Below, piece after piece: positions 7,816-18,904 of a DNA stretch of 22,449 nucleotides (position 1 is the stretch's first letter; each line of letters starts with the position of its first letter). The DNA comes from Stemphylium vesicarium. Its lineage: Eukaryota > Ascomycota > Dothideomycetes > Pleosporales > Pleosporaceae. The position numbers and the translations under genes are program-made. The stretch lies in contig QXCR01000287.1 in the NCBI GenBank assembly GCA_004380135.1, positions 1 through 22,449 on the forward strand. The letters are read 5' to 3'. A model generated the notes under the pieces. The model ran no database searches. It was not told the DNA's origin and saw only the letters and a list, made by a program, of their open reading frames with translations.

Positions 7816-10107
7816 CTAGAGCCCTGAGTCAATCTGGTTGGGGATGTTGACCGCGGTATACGCATCCCACTGGTCGCAAAGCCCAAACACGTCGTCGCCG
7901 AAATTCTGCTTCCGGATATCCTCTGGCCTCTCTAGAACCTGCATAAACAAGCCGCCGCTAACGTGCCAGGCAAGATGGCAATGCAACGGCCATGCGCCGG
8001 GGTTATCTTGCACAAACTGCAGTACCATGTACGATGGCTCAACGACGCCGGAAACGTTGCGTGCATTCTGCATCTGATGCACGTCGCGGCGCAGTGTGTT
8101 CCCCGGATGGGTTACGGCACCATCCCACTCGCCAAAGCCCTCGGCAAGAATGTGGTAGTCGTGGCCGTGGAGATGCATAGGGTGACCGCCGATGAGACCG
8201 TGATTGACGAGATGAATGCGCACGTTCTTTGCGCCGGGGAATTGGTACACATTCGCTTCAGATGAGAAGTCCGTCTCGCCCCGTTTGGCCTTCAGAAGCG
8301 TCGGGTCGTTATAGTTGCCGCGGTAGGTGCTATTGTCGACGTACCACACAAAATTGGTTCCGTTGGAGCGAAAGTCAAACTCCACGCGCTCAACGTGATC
8401 GGGCTCTTCCAGAGGGATCTTGCAAAGCGGCGCAGTGACGTCGATAGGGTCGTTTTTGCACTGCTCGAGTTGCGCTTGGGTAACATTCGATGTTGATTGT
8501 GGAATGGCATCGGTGTCTGCATCTTCGTAGTAGACGGCTGCAAGGGCGTTGGGCGAGATGCCGTCAGTGAGTGTGCAGCGGAATCCTTGCGCGAGCTGTG
8601 AGCGCATCCAGAAAGCATCATTGGGATTGCCGGTAGCTTCAATAATGACATCAGACCGTTGTCCGATAGCGAGAGTCACGACGTTCGTCATGTACGGCTG
8701 AACCGGCACAAAGTCAACAGCAATGACCTTCATTTGATGGCCGTCGATGCTGAACTTCTGGTTGCCTTCAGCACCCGTGTTGATGAGGCGGATCAGGTGC
8801 TTCTTTCCGGACTGGAACTTGAACTTGGAGACGCCAGCGTTGGGTGTGCAGGGCAGCGTGGTGTTGGGGCATGGATAGTTCATACGTCCATTGATCAGAT
8901 TGTTGTTCGACGGCGGGAAATTACCCTCCATTGTATCCTCGACCAGCGAAAAGTAGTCCGCGTGGAACCAGTCCTCGAGGATGATTGGCCCAATGTCGAT
9001 GTCGTACTCTTCGTGCTTCGGTCCGTGGATGACCATCGGGCCATGCGCACCACCAGAGTACTGAGCGCTGTAGTGGCCTGGGGATGTTAGCGTACATCCA
9101 AAGAAGCGATGTAGAATCTAATGGACATACTGTGATACCAAGATGTCCCGTAGCGGTCGGCGCGGAATAGCATCTCTTGATATCCGCCGTTGGGTGGCAT
9201 GGGACATTGCGCTACCGCCGGAACACCATCATACCAAGACGTCTCTGTTTGGAGGAGGCCGTGCGCATGGAGCGTGGCACCTTCGTCCGTAAGGTCGTTT
9301 GTAACTCTCCACAAGATCCAGTCGCCCCTGTTGGTGTGTTAGTGGAGTTTTTCAGTCTGTCATGGTTTGTACGCGCCAGTTTGCTTCAATGAGAGGACCA
9401 GGGAACTGGCCATTGACGGTCAACCCGTTCCTAGGAACGCCGTCTGGTGCGATGGTTTGGTAAGCCACATGAAGATCGTACGTCCGTGTCACGCCCGTGT
9501 CGGGCATGGTAGGGCAAAAGGAATCTGCTGTTGGCGTTGTAGTAACAGTCCCAGTAGGTCCAGGAATTCGTATCGTCGTAGCATTTGCCGAATGGTATGT
9601 CGATCCAGGCGCAGTGGGCCGTGGGAACATATCACTGGGATTGTGCGAGCGTGACGGCGATGGGCCGCTAGATTGACCACCCGGGAGACCGTTGACCGGA
9701 AGATGAGGACTCTCTATTAAGCCCCACTGAGAATTGCCGCATTGTTGGACGTTTTCGAGGGCAGGAGCAAGGCTATCAACGTCTTTAGAGACCCAGCAAG
9801 GTTCGCTGTAGAGATCTTTCGCCGGCCCGCCGTACGAAAAGGGTGTCGATGGCCTAGGGGGGGCATAGAGGGCACCATCTGAAGGCTTGCCCGGCCACTC
9901 AAAGGGAAGAGGCACGTCGTTGTAGGGGTTGTAATAAGGACCACCATGGCCGTGAGCATTGGTGGTTGGCCTTGCAATGGCGTATTCCGTGACGGTCGCA
10001 GTTACCACATGGCAAATCGGTGCGGTCCGGAACTCGGATGGTGTGGTTGCGTGGTAAACGGATGACAATGATGCTGTAGCAGCAATGTAAGGACTGTAAG
10101 CCACCAT
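7816..10107 (-). CDS. Laccase (ascomycete multicopper oxidase) with long N-terminal extension
   Basis: Exons on the minus strand: 10107-9377, 9327-9131 and 9077-7816, about 729 residues. Laccases oxidise phenols at a type 1 copper and reduce oxygen to water at a trinuclear site; this one is probably secreted. Copper motifs: L1 LHAHG (His264, His266), L2 WYHSH (307-311), L3 HPMHLHGHDYH (608-618), L4 HCHLAWHVSGGL (Cys676, axial Leu). The C-terminus is DSGL, the processed tail of ascomycete laccases. L1 has Ala where HWHG is usual. About 200 Pro/Gly/Ser-rich residues precede the first cupredoxin domain, so the protein is 100-150 residues longer than typical. The second intron (9078-9130) is canonical: GTATGT, branch GCTAACA. 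The first has a good branch (CACTAAC) and CAG acceptor (9328), but the frame is kept only with a GC donor at 9376; the nearby GT (9372) shifts the frame. The start at 10107 has a good context, but the leader is only weakly signal-like. Confidence 0.93.
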
Positions 10108-10205
10108 GATGTGACGATGTAAAGACGCAAGGACAAAGACCAGAAAAGGAAGGTTATGCTGAGTTGAAAAGCATGGCCTAAGGTAGAAGGTGTCGAGGCA
10201 GCTGG

Positions 10206-10213
10206 TATCTATA
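10206..10213 (-). promoter_or_regulatory. Possible TATA element of the laccase
   Basis: On the minus strand this reads TATAGATA, about 100 bp upstream of the laccase ATG, a plausible distance in filamentous fungi. It is a short match, so it is only a suggestion. Confidence 0.3.
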
Positions 10214-10253
10214 TGCGATCATCATTGAACCGTGCTCCGCCCAGATGGGCTAT

Positions 10254-11497
10254 CTATCGTTGTGGATCTCGTGATATGATGGAACCGAATAATGTAGCGA
10301 AAAGCGATGAAGCTGAGACATTGATATCGTATTCAGCGGAAAAATAAGTCTGTAAAATGAGCATGCCGCGGGACGTCTCTATCTTGGCCGCCCAAGGCCA
10401 ATGGTTTTGAGAGGGGGCAGTCGACGATACTTCTTTTTCCGTATCAACCCAGCGACTTTGCGACGCCACACGGCCGCTGAGCGAGCTAGGAGAAACTAGG
10501 CGAGCGCCCAGATGTGAGCTGTTCCTCGCTTGTTGAAGGGCCATCCGGGAATTTGCTGTACCTGCATGTGCCGTCATTGTTCAGAATCGCAGACGGGCCC
10601 TAGGTATTGCGCATGCACACGTTCTACACTGCGAGCGTGCGTCCAGTTTACCGGCGGCGTGGCTAGCGATAAGCTCTTCGTTGTTGGAAAAGCTGTCAAT
10701 CATCGGCATGTGTTGCTTTTCGACAGCTGCTATAGCGCAATGCCTCATACAGCCAGACTGTGGGTCCAGGGCGATATGTAATTGTCGAGATGATATGCCT
10801 AGCATCTCCATGAGAGGCGCACAATTTTGTGGCGTCTCGAAATTGTCACAGACCGTGAGGCGACGATGGTTCGGCCGAGAGGCCATGCTTTTTTGACCTT
10901 GTGGAGATATCGTTGTAGGCAGACGCATCGAGAGGAGCAAAAGGCCGAGGTGGCTTGGAATGTCATATGTGAGGCGTAAGAACAAGCTTCGTTGATAGAC
11001 ACACAGAGCAAGCTGGAAAGGGGTCGGTGCAGGTATCCTGCCATCGCCTGTCCACTCACGACGTCCCGCACGATAGCGTCGGCACCAGTGTCACCAGCTG
11101 AATTCTGTTTGCTCAGAATGGGTATGATGTGCAATCGCATCATGGCACTGCAAATACGGCGATACGATCTCTTGGATACGCCACATTTCGGTTTCAGCTC
11201 ATTGCGCGGCTCGAGTTGTCTTTGTCTTTCGCGCAAAGAACACATTTCTCATCCATTGGCATGCAAGTTTCTTTGTCATACAAAACATCAGCAGGTTTGA
11301 TGTGAAGCGTCAAGTGCAGAAAGTAGCAAAATGTTTGACTACCAGGTCTGCGATATTGCGTCATGTGCCGTCTCACGTTCAGCCTTGCCTCCTCAGCTCC
11401 GGCTCCCCGCCTGGATCTGCGCCGCCCCCATCCATGCCAAGTACACCAATCCAGAATAGTATAGCCCAGCAATCAACCTCGGTTGTCTTCAGCCCGC
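10254..11497. other. Intergenic, no supported gene
   Basis: About 1.2 kb between the laccase promoter and the RBR relic. Several overlapping open stretches of 70-150 codons exist on both strands, but none has recognisable domains, a consistent exon structure or a plausible start, and they overlap each other. Composition resembles unique host DNA without RIP. A small lineage-specific gene or a non-coding transcript cannot be excluded. Confidence 0.4.
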
Positions 11498-12703
11498 CTA
11501 CTCACGTTCGTGGATGCAGCGCCAACAGCTCGTCGTGTCACAACCGTCGCAACGCATCACGTAGGGCAGTTAATGCGTACCGCAATGCATGCAATCTGGC
11601 CCGTTGATGCGTTCCCATTTATAGGCATGGGTATGGCGGGGCAGAGCAGGTCTGGGCAGCGCAGGCCTATGAGGCATAGGCGGAGCGGGGCCCTGAGCTG
11701 CAAGGTACCCTTCACCGAACTGCGGACAGCCGCACGACTTCCAGGCAGCGCCGCACAGGTAGCAAAAGGCATGGCCGCAACAGCAGACTAAACGATAACA
11801 GCCGTACGAAATTTCTACCAGATTCCTGGAATGCGCGCACTGCTGCCACTTGCTACGCTTCGCGACATCCATGAGAAGCTGTACATGCGGGTCGATTGGG
11901 GAAAGACCTTGGTGCGCTCGGCGCTTGCACTGCACGCATGTCTGCTCCTCACGCTCGATGCAAATTCCAACATCAGCCTCGATTTCATTAATTCGAATAA
12001 ACGTAGCGCAGTCGGCACTCGCACAGTAAGTTGGGTTCGGTGTGGCTAGTTCCTCGGCCTTGAGATCGAACTCCTTGGTGTAGTCTTTGGAAAGCATGAC
12101 ACGGCACACTTCTAGCGGGATCAGCTTGCAGCATCGCGGAAGGCAACGCGAGACGTCGTCCAGAGCCATGGTGAAAAAACTGAAAAGGCAACCGCGACAG
12201 TAGCTATGGCGCACAGGCTCGCAGTGCAGGGCCAACACATCTGCAGTCGGTACACGGTCGCGACATGCATCGCATTACAATAGGTACTCGTCTTGGATCA
12301 GCTCAGCTTCTGTACATGTCTCTACTTTATGCGTATCTATAGTATCCGCTTCCTGAGAAAGAGTCTGAGCAGTGAGATCATAGTCGTAAACGAGAGCGTA
12401 GAGCGCTTTCGCATCGTCCCATTGTTCGTCAGTACCGAGACTCTGCTTGTTGCCCAGGTTCGTCGCGTATTTTGAGCTGAGGACGAGTTTGGGATGGTCA
12501 ATCTCTAAGCCAGGAAGCCGAAGAGCGAGTTGATGGTCGGTAGTGGCTTGCAGCTCTTCGACGAGCAACTTTCCGAATTCTTTGTCCTGGTTAAAGTCCA
12601 TTTGAGGTGCATCAGGGGTATTCGCCTTGTGTTTGCGCACCATCATATACGGCGCGACCGGTTCGCCGCTCGTCGCAGGTAACTCAGCTAGTATTGTGTG
12701 CAA
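11498..12703 (-). pseudogene. RBR (RING-IBR-RING) E3 ubiquitin ligase relic with two in-frame TAA codons
   Basis: One minus-strand frame from about 12703 to TAG at 11498 encodes an ascomycete RBR protein of about 400 residues. N-terminal part: acidic/helical, with a DEQWDDAKALYALVYDYD segment. RING1: CDAC...LALHCEPVRHSYCRGCL...LPRCC. IBR: TYCASADCATFI...TCVQCKRRAH. RING2: WQQCAHSRNLVEISYGC...CCCGHAFCYLCGAAWKSCGCPQF. C-terminal part: CMHCGTH then RCDGCDTTSCWRC. RBR ligases pass ubiquitin through a RING2 cysteine, here the Cys of YGC. Two TAA codons interrupt the frame, at 12275-12277 (just before RING1) and 11570-11572 (before the last zinc pairs), both where relatives would carry a sense codon such as CAA. 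In RING2 the expected CxxC is CAHS, losing a zinc ligand. The 5' end is unresolved; a GTGAGT donor at 12773 suggests an upstream exon. Confidence 0.85.
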
Positions 12704-12773
12704 AGAGACTGAAGATATAGCATGGTGGAGTGTTTCTCGGCTGAAATAGGAAAGCGTATAGAGGGATACTCAC

Positions 12774-14576
12774 GGTGACCGTGAGCTTCTAACAATGCTC
12801 AGATCACCTTCACCACGAGCCAGGTCCACGGTGGCTGAAGCTACTACTAATGGCTGCGTCTCTGGGTGGTATCAATGGTTGTGCAGCGTGTGAGGGTATG
12901 GTTTAAATTGATAGGGTGCGATCGGGGCGTCAAGAAATGGTCACGTGATTCAGCCATCGGGTCACGGCACCGCACATCTGGGTCTGAACACACGACTCAG
13001 CACGCGTAAATCGAACGAAAAAAGACGAAAAAGGTTTTGAACAGTGTATACGATGGTATCCGGGCCAATTCCGACGTCATCTTGTCGTTAGTTGTGCATA
13101 AGAAATCCTGGGGCTTCGAACCCTTTTCGGGGAGCATCGTGCGGCAAGATCTTGACAATCGATCATTAATGAAGCTTCATGGATGACGGCCCTGGCTCTA
13201 CAAAACCAGGCTGGTAGTCCCTAAGTAGGTATGATGTGATGGGGTCTGCGTTTGGAGACTTCAATGTTAGCGTCAAGATCACGTGGCCGCTGTGGGATTT
13301 TCAACGTTGCTCAACGCGAAGGAAGAGCATCGCACCAGGCACTGTCTCATCGACAGAAAATCCGCATACACCTATCATTCGGATCCTGACCCGATCTCGG
13401 GAAAGAGTCAGATCATCAAGATCTACCGAGGAGATCAAACATGGCCATGACGATGAAGAGTTGGTCGATTGCTGAGTCGTCGCGCGTGTGCGGATGACAT
13501 CATCTCGTGCAACATTAACGCAACGACGCAACGCCGGCAACGCCGACCACGCCGACAAGGTGCGAAAGGATATGATCTTGAGCCCGCCGGTCGCAACCTT
13601 TGCACCTTCTGGCCTCCTGGCATGCAGTCCACTCTAACGTGCCTTTTAGCCGCTCTATAGCGTGCGCTCATGTCTCCAATCCTCGGCCGCCATTGATGGA
13701 TGCACATCCCTGGAGCGATCGCACAAAGGGCGTTTCGCCTTGCTTCACCACGTCTCAGCATGCCGCGCGCAGAACATCCTCGAGAGTCAATCCCTCCATC
13801 GAGTCTGACATACCTTTCTGTCAGCATTTCCATAAGGTTTCATTTGCTGCTGCTGCTGCTCACTTTCCCCAGCTTGCGACGAACGACAGGTTTGTTGAGT
13901 TGCACACGCAGGAAGAGCTTTGCGAACCGGAAATGCCCCACCACTACTTGATCCGCATCATATCCCATCTTGCAGAATTGTAAAATTACAGAGGATACCC
14001 ATCATTAAAGTTGCCCGTTCAGTGGCTTCAGGGCACAAACTCCGGTGGCAGTGTATCTTCATGTGTCGTCAGCGGGAGAGCGGGCATCAAGCGTTGATTC
14101 ATCTTGCAGCTGACAAGTTTTTAGCGGTCACCGGAACATGCCTGACGTCGCACCCATCATATACAAGACTGCCTGGATATGAGCACCTTGCTGCGTGTTG
14201 TCGTGGTGCTGCCAACAATAAACGAAGGATGCTGCATAGCCCCTGCAATGCGAAGAAATCTCGCCTCGCTCAAGATCAAACCGCCACTAAGCCCTGCGCG
14301 GCAAAGAACCCCGGCACTAGGCAGTATCTACCAATCAGCGCTTCGCCCGTCACAACTGTCAGTTCTCGAACGCGACCCACTGGCCTGGTTCTGGTTCCCG
14401 AATATCTCGTTGTGGCATAGATACCCTTCCTCCGTTCATCTATCCGCATGTTGCTTCAGGCACATTGCGCCCCTGCGCCGCATTCGATATTTGGCCGGTG
14501 GTAAACGAAACGGCTAGCCATGCGGTGTGCTAACTGCTTCTCGGCTTTACCGCTGAGATTACATCCAGCGTGGTAC
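12774..14576. other. Intergenic, no supported gene
   Basis: About 1.8 kb between the RBR relic and the LPMO promoter. Several open stretches occur (for example 13236-13475 plus, 13435-13833 minus, 13920-14517 plus), but none shows a known domain, and the frames conflict with each other. A CTG/GCT run at about 13847-13861 is a minor microsatellite. No RIP signature and no transposon ends were seen. Confidence 0.4.
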
Positions 14577-14753
14577 GATATAAGTCCTGGAGCCCGCCAT
14601 TCTTTGGAACAGTAACGCAGCTGCGCTGGACATTCTTTCATTACGAGACTTCGTCATTCATTTATTTTTTGCCTTCTTCAGTCTCTCTTTTGTCACTCAG
14701 TTGACTAGTCACTCATTCCAAACAACATCACTACTCGCATCACCATATACAAG
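14577..14753 (+). promoter_or_regulatory. LPMO promoter and 5' UTR region
   Basis: A TATA-like GATATAAGT lies at 14577-14585. It is followed by a pyrimidine-rich stretch (about 14668-14700), typical of the region before transcription starts in highly expressed fungal genes. A CA-rich leader then ends in CAAG before the ATG at 14754. Regulation by cellulose or carbon source is known for the family, but no specific activator site is claimed here. Confidence 0.4.
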
Positions 14754-16476
14754 ATGAAGACCGTGGCCGCTCTCGCCGCCATGACGGCGCTGGCCAACGC
14801 TCACGCAACTTTCCAACAACTCTGGAAGAACGGAAAGGATCTCGAAAGCACCTGCGCCAGGTTGCCTCCTTCCAACAGCCCCGTCGAGGACTACACTAGC
14901 AATGCTCTCCAGTGTGAGACTATCACGTCATGTACCGACTGCTTTGACTGACACAATTCCCAGGCAACGTCAGCCCCGCACCAGCGGATGGAAAGTGCGA
15001 CTTCGAAGCCGGTGACACCGTTACCATCGAGATGCACCAGCACAACACCCGCGACTGCACCGAGGAGGGCCTTGGCGGCGCCCACTGGGGACCCGTCCTT
15101 GCATACATGTCCAAGGTCGAGGATGCTGCCACCGCCGACGGTTCCGGCGAATTCTTCAAGGTCTATCAGAACACCTGGGCCAAGAACCCGGATGCTACTC
15201 AGGGAGACAACGACTTCTGGGGTACCAAAGACCTCAACTACAACTGTAAGTTTACTCTATCGCCCTCACATACACGACTAACCATCATGTAGGCGGAAAG
15301 CTCGACTTTACCATCCCTAAGAACATCGCCCCTGGCGACTACCTCCTCCGTGCTGAAGCCATCGCACTTCATGCCGCTGGCCCAGCCGGTGGTGCTCAGC
15401 ACTACATGACCTGCTACCAGCTTACCGTCACCGGTAGCGGTACTCTCGAGCCCAAGGGTGTCACTTTCCCAGAGGCATACAGCAAGGACGGCCCTGGTCT
15501 TGGCTTCTCCATCCATGCAGACCTCGACGCCTACCCCGCCCCTGGCCCTGAGCTCATCGCTGGTGGCACTGAGGCTACTCCTCAGCTTCTTACCTTTGGC
15601 GAGCTCTCAGGCGCACCCGCCGCCACCGCTACTGGTGGTGCCGAGACTCCTGTCGCCTCCACTGCTGCTTCCGTTGCTGCCTCTTCCACCCCAGCCCCTG
15701 CTTCCAGCAGCGCCGTTGCTGAGGTCGAGTCCTCTTCAGCCGTCCTCGCCGAAGCTTCATCTGCCGTCGAGAGCTCTGCTGTCGAGACTCCCTCCGCTAT
15801 CGCTACCTCCGCCGTCCCTGTGGAGTCCGAGGCCGCGCCTACATCGACCCCCGCCCTTTCCAGCGTTGTAGCTCCCTACCCTGTTGCCAACAGTACTTCG
15901 TCCATGCTTCCCGGAACCGCCTCCCCGATCGTCTCTTCAAGCATCGCCGTCGCTCCCACCACCATGATGACCGCCGTTCGTCCTTCCACAACTCCTGAGG
16001 CTACTGGCCCCATCAAGGAATACTACCAGTGCGGTGGCCAAAACTACAAGGGTACCAGCGAGTGCGCTGAGGGTCTTGAGTGCAAGCAGTGGAACCCCTG
16101 GTACTCCCAGTGCGTCAAGCCAGAGGCCACCAAGCCCGGCCCAAGCAAGGGCCCCATGCCCACTTCGTCCGCCGTTGCCTCCAAGCCCACTGCTACCGCT
16201 GAGGCTCCCAAGCCCACCTACGAGGCGCCCAAGCCGTCTGTTTCAGCCCCTGCGACTACCTCTGCTGCCGCCGAGGAGGTTAAGCCAACCGCTGAGCCCA
16301 CCTCTGTCGCACCTGTCGACATCGAGCCTTCGCAGCCCGCTGCTACCTCTGCCGCGCCCTCTGCCGGTGGGGGTGAGAAGACTTATACTCTGGAGACCTT
16401 CATTGCCTTCCTCGAGCAGGAGGCTGGTAGCGCTTCCGCTGCTAAGATCCGCCGCATGATTGAGGCTCTCCAGTAA
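14754..16476 (+). CDS. AA9 lytic polysaccharide monooxygenase with internal CBM1 and C-terminal helical tail
   Basis: Exons 14754-14913, 14964-15245 and 15293-16476; introns are 50 bp (GTGAGA, branch CTGAC) and 47 bp (GTAAGT, branch CTAAC). Protein 541 residues. Signal peptide 1-16 (MKTVAALAAMTALANA) exposes His17 as the mature N-terminus, the first copper ligand. The second is His94 in GGAHWGP; His174 and Gln183-His-Tyr185 supply the outer sphere and axial Tyr. The enzyme cleaves cellulose or related glucans oxidatively outside the cell. The catalytic domain ends near residue 255. A Ser/Thr/Ala/Pro linker with mucin-like repeats follows, then CBM1 (391-421: YYQCGG...WYSQC, four Cys) for cellulose binding. 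CBM1 is not terminal: a second linker rich in Pro/Ala/Lys and a 33-residue tail (509-541) predicted to be amphipathic helix follow. The 5' UTR ends CAAG before ATG. Intact by every check possible here. Confidence 0.97.
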
Positions 16477-17733
16477 GCCATTTGCGGACTCCGCGCGACT
16501 CTCTTTGTATATATAATTCTCCTAGACGGTGAACTTCCATTCTTGTAGCGATGTTGATTACCTTTATTCTTGAATGACGAATTCTTGCTTTCACTTCTCA
16601 ATGACCTACTTCCTCGATAACCGTGTGACGCGCAACCTCTTCATCGTAAATGCCAGGCTTCTGTAATTTCTCTGCGCACTCGCTACTACTACTCCGTCTA
16701 TTTCAGCCCGGACTGATCTCAAAACGAATTTGTAGGCTATCCTATTGCTTATAGATAGAATTGCGTTCATGCCCTGAACAACAGTACCGTGGGCGTAGTT
16801 GCTGATTTGCCATTATTCCAATGCCCCCGCGGCCCCGCCGTACCGTGGACGAGCGTCAAGTCGCAGCCATCCGCATCCACTGCATCACCACAAGAACCAT
16901 GCCATTGCTCCGACTGCCTCCTCATCTGAATCGCTGCCACCAGAACCCCAGTTCCCAAACTGCCCCAATCTTCGCTACATTCTCTCCCTCAGGACAAGTT
17001 CCTGTGCAGGCAGATGCGCACACGATGCGCGCTCATGACTGCCGATGAATCTCAACGCGATCACAATCATTTTGGTCATCGATGCAACTTTCGATAGCGA
17101 ACGCAAAATAAGGCCATTCCGAAAGTAGTCTGTAGTCGAAGGCGGTAATAATCCGCGACAACGATCATGGCTGGTAACAATGATGTTCCGCCGAGGTAGA
17201 AGTTGTGCGGGCGGAAATTGCTGTGATTGGCCTATTTCATGTCGACGCGTGAACGCGACAAATCGCGCTCACCGCACCACATCCACATCCACATCCACAT
17301 CCACCCTTTTCCTCTGCATTTGACGAACGGAACATCGCGTGTTTAGTGTTATACGACGCATATGGCATGTCACATCGCGTGCTGCATTCTTACGAGTCGA
17401 ATCGTCGCGTCTCAGTGCTGGCGCACAATCTAGCGAAAGAAACGCGTTGCGAGCGGCTAAGCGCCTGTGAAACTGATCCACTGCCAGATGCACTTGCTTT
17501 ACGCTCGTGGGTATTGGTTCAATGCGATACCATCATTTCAGTCTGCTTGAGCAAACCATGGACAAAATCTTGGGTTGGAAAATGGGTTGCGGCACGCTTC
17601 CAGTGTCGCTAGCCAGCAACCTGGGTCGGCCTGGCCAGCTATGGGTGTTTTGCGAAAGACTAGACTCACCCTTTAGCCGAGGTAACCAGAACCGCTAAAT
17701 TATTAATCGCCACTATAAATACTGTGTTCCACC
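16477..17733. other. Intergenic between the LPMO and the transposon nest
   Basis: About 1.26 kb. The first ~80 bp hold the LPMO 3' UTR (TATATATAATTC at about 16508). Beyond that no open frame has recognisable content. A short microsatellite is at 17277-17304. Composition is unique host sequence up to the element border near 17734. Confidence 0.4.
17277..17304. repeat. (CCACAT)4 microsatellite
   Basis: Four exact CCACAT units from 17277 to 17300 followed by CCAC. Intergenic; no function is implied. Confidence 0.9.
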
Positions 17734-17767
17734 AGTAAGCTGCGCACCCTAGTAAGCTGCGCACCCC
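17734..17767. repeat. Doubled subterminal repeat of element A
   Basis: AGTAAGCTGCGCACCCT at 17734 is followed directly by AGTAAGCTGCGCACCCC at 17751, a 17-bp period with one mismatch. Its position at the transposon edge and the similar doubled layout in elements B and C suggest paired transposase binding sites within the inverted repeat. The outermost base of the element is not fixed; a TA at about 17720 is one possible target site. Confidence 0.75.
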
Positions 17768-18904
17768 ACCCAACTTAACGCGACTCTCTACGCGATAGCT
17801 TTACAATAATATAAGATAATAGTATAGAACTTTATAGATAGCTAGTCTATTACTATATATATTAAGTCCGCGTATATTCTTAGGTATAATACTTTATATA
17901 TATTAGTAGTGCGCGTTAACGTCCCTAAGTAGCCTGAGCTTGTTCTACCTCCGCGACCACCCTTTCTGCCTCTATAGCGAGCTGCTGGCCTTGCTGAGCC
18001 TGTAGCGCTCCTCCACGAGCTATATATTGACGCCTCTGGTCTCTCCTACGTCGCTGGCGCTGACTAGCTGTACGAAGCTTCCTATTCTCCTCTGCGAGTA
18101 TAGTCGCTGAGTTCATCGCAAGCTGACAACCTTTGACAAGCTGGCGTATAGCTTGGCTTGTTGGGCTCTGCGACTGGCGGCGAAGGAGGTCCTTTACGTG
18201 CTGAGCCTGCTTTTCAAGCTGCGCTATCGTACGCGGTGTCTCTGCGGTCCATGCGACGTTGTTGTCTGCTGTTGTCCCTAGTGGAGACGGCGTACGGACG
18301 ACAGTGAGCGACGATAGGACGCGTTCTGGACAGGGAGGGATAAGCCCTGTCGCCTAGAAGCCTGCCTGAATGTTCTGCTGCGTGAGTACTGCTAGCCGGA
18401 TCCGTGTATAGGCGGTAAGGAAGTCTATCTTGTTAATATAGTAGACGCCTTAGCGAGCTAGCTCCTAGATCTCGTAACCGTACGCTCGCTTAAGCGGAGA
18501 GAAGCAGCCTATATTAAGTGGCTGGAGGAGGTGGGAGGTATGGGCTGGCATACAGAGAGTGATGATCTTATTCTCTATACAGAACTGGTCGAACTCAGGC
18601 GTAGCGTGGCTGCTATGGCCATCTAGGATAAGAAGCCGGTAGACTCCATGCGTACGAGGCGCTGTATATCTATTAAAGTGCTTTACTCACTCTACGCCGA
18701 GCTCATCTGTCGTCTAGCCGTTGTCTGATACAGCGAGCACCTAGTCTATAGGGATGTTGTGGTACTAGCTAGCCTAGTGCTACTTATTAGACAGGATTAC
18801 GAATAGTGGAAGACACTAGCTAGACGCGTTAATATACTCGATTGTCGTGACCTAGTCTCTGTTCCCTGGTTGTACTGTGGCTGCCCGGCCTACAGTGTTA
18901 GAGC

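Noticed and set aside
8229..9090. Plus-strand open frames of 70-143 codons across the laccase gene
   Set aside because: They are antisense to the laccase exons, whose copper motifs identify the real frame.
10254..11300. Several open frames of 80-150 codons on both strands
   Set aside because: They overlap one another, lack recognisable domains or consistent splice sites, and look like chance frames in GC-balanced intergenic DNA.
12237..12276. A GTAATG...CTGCAG interval that could be a 38-bp intron removing the first TAA of the RBR gene
   Set aside because: It is shorter than every other intron in the window (47-53 bp), has no branch site, and would delete the RING1 CDAC zinc ligands, so a nonsense change is the simpler reading.
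13095..13135. TTCGAAC loop resembling a tRNA T-arm
   Set aside because: The flanking bases do not form the five-base-pair T stem, and no matching D-arm, anticodon arm or acceptor stem is found upstream.
13920..14517. Two overlapping plus-strand open frames upstream of the LPMO
   Set aside because: Composition is Arg/Pro/Ser-rich without domain pattern, the frames conflict, and there is no intron structure; they lie in the likely promoter side of the LPMO.
15458..16459. Long Pro/Leu/Ser-rich open frames in the alternate frame of the LPMO
   Set aside because: They are shadows of the low-complexity Ser/Thr/Pro linker codons in the real frame.
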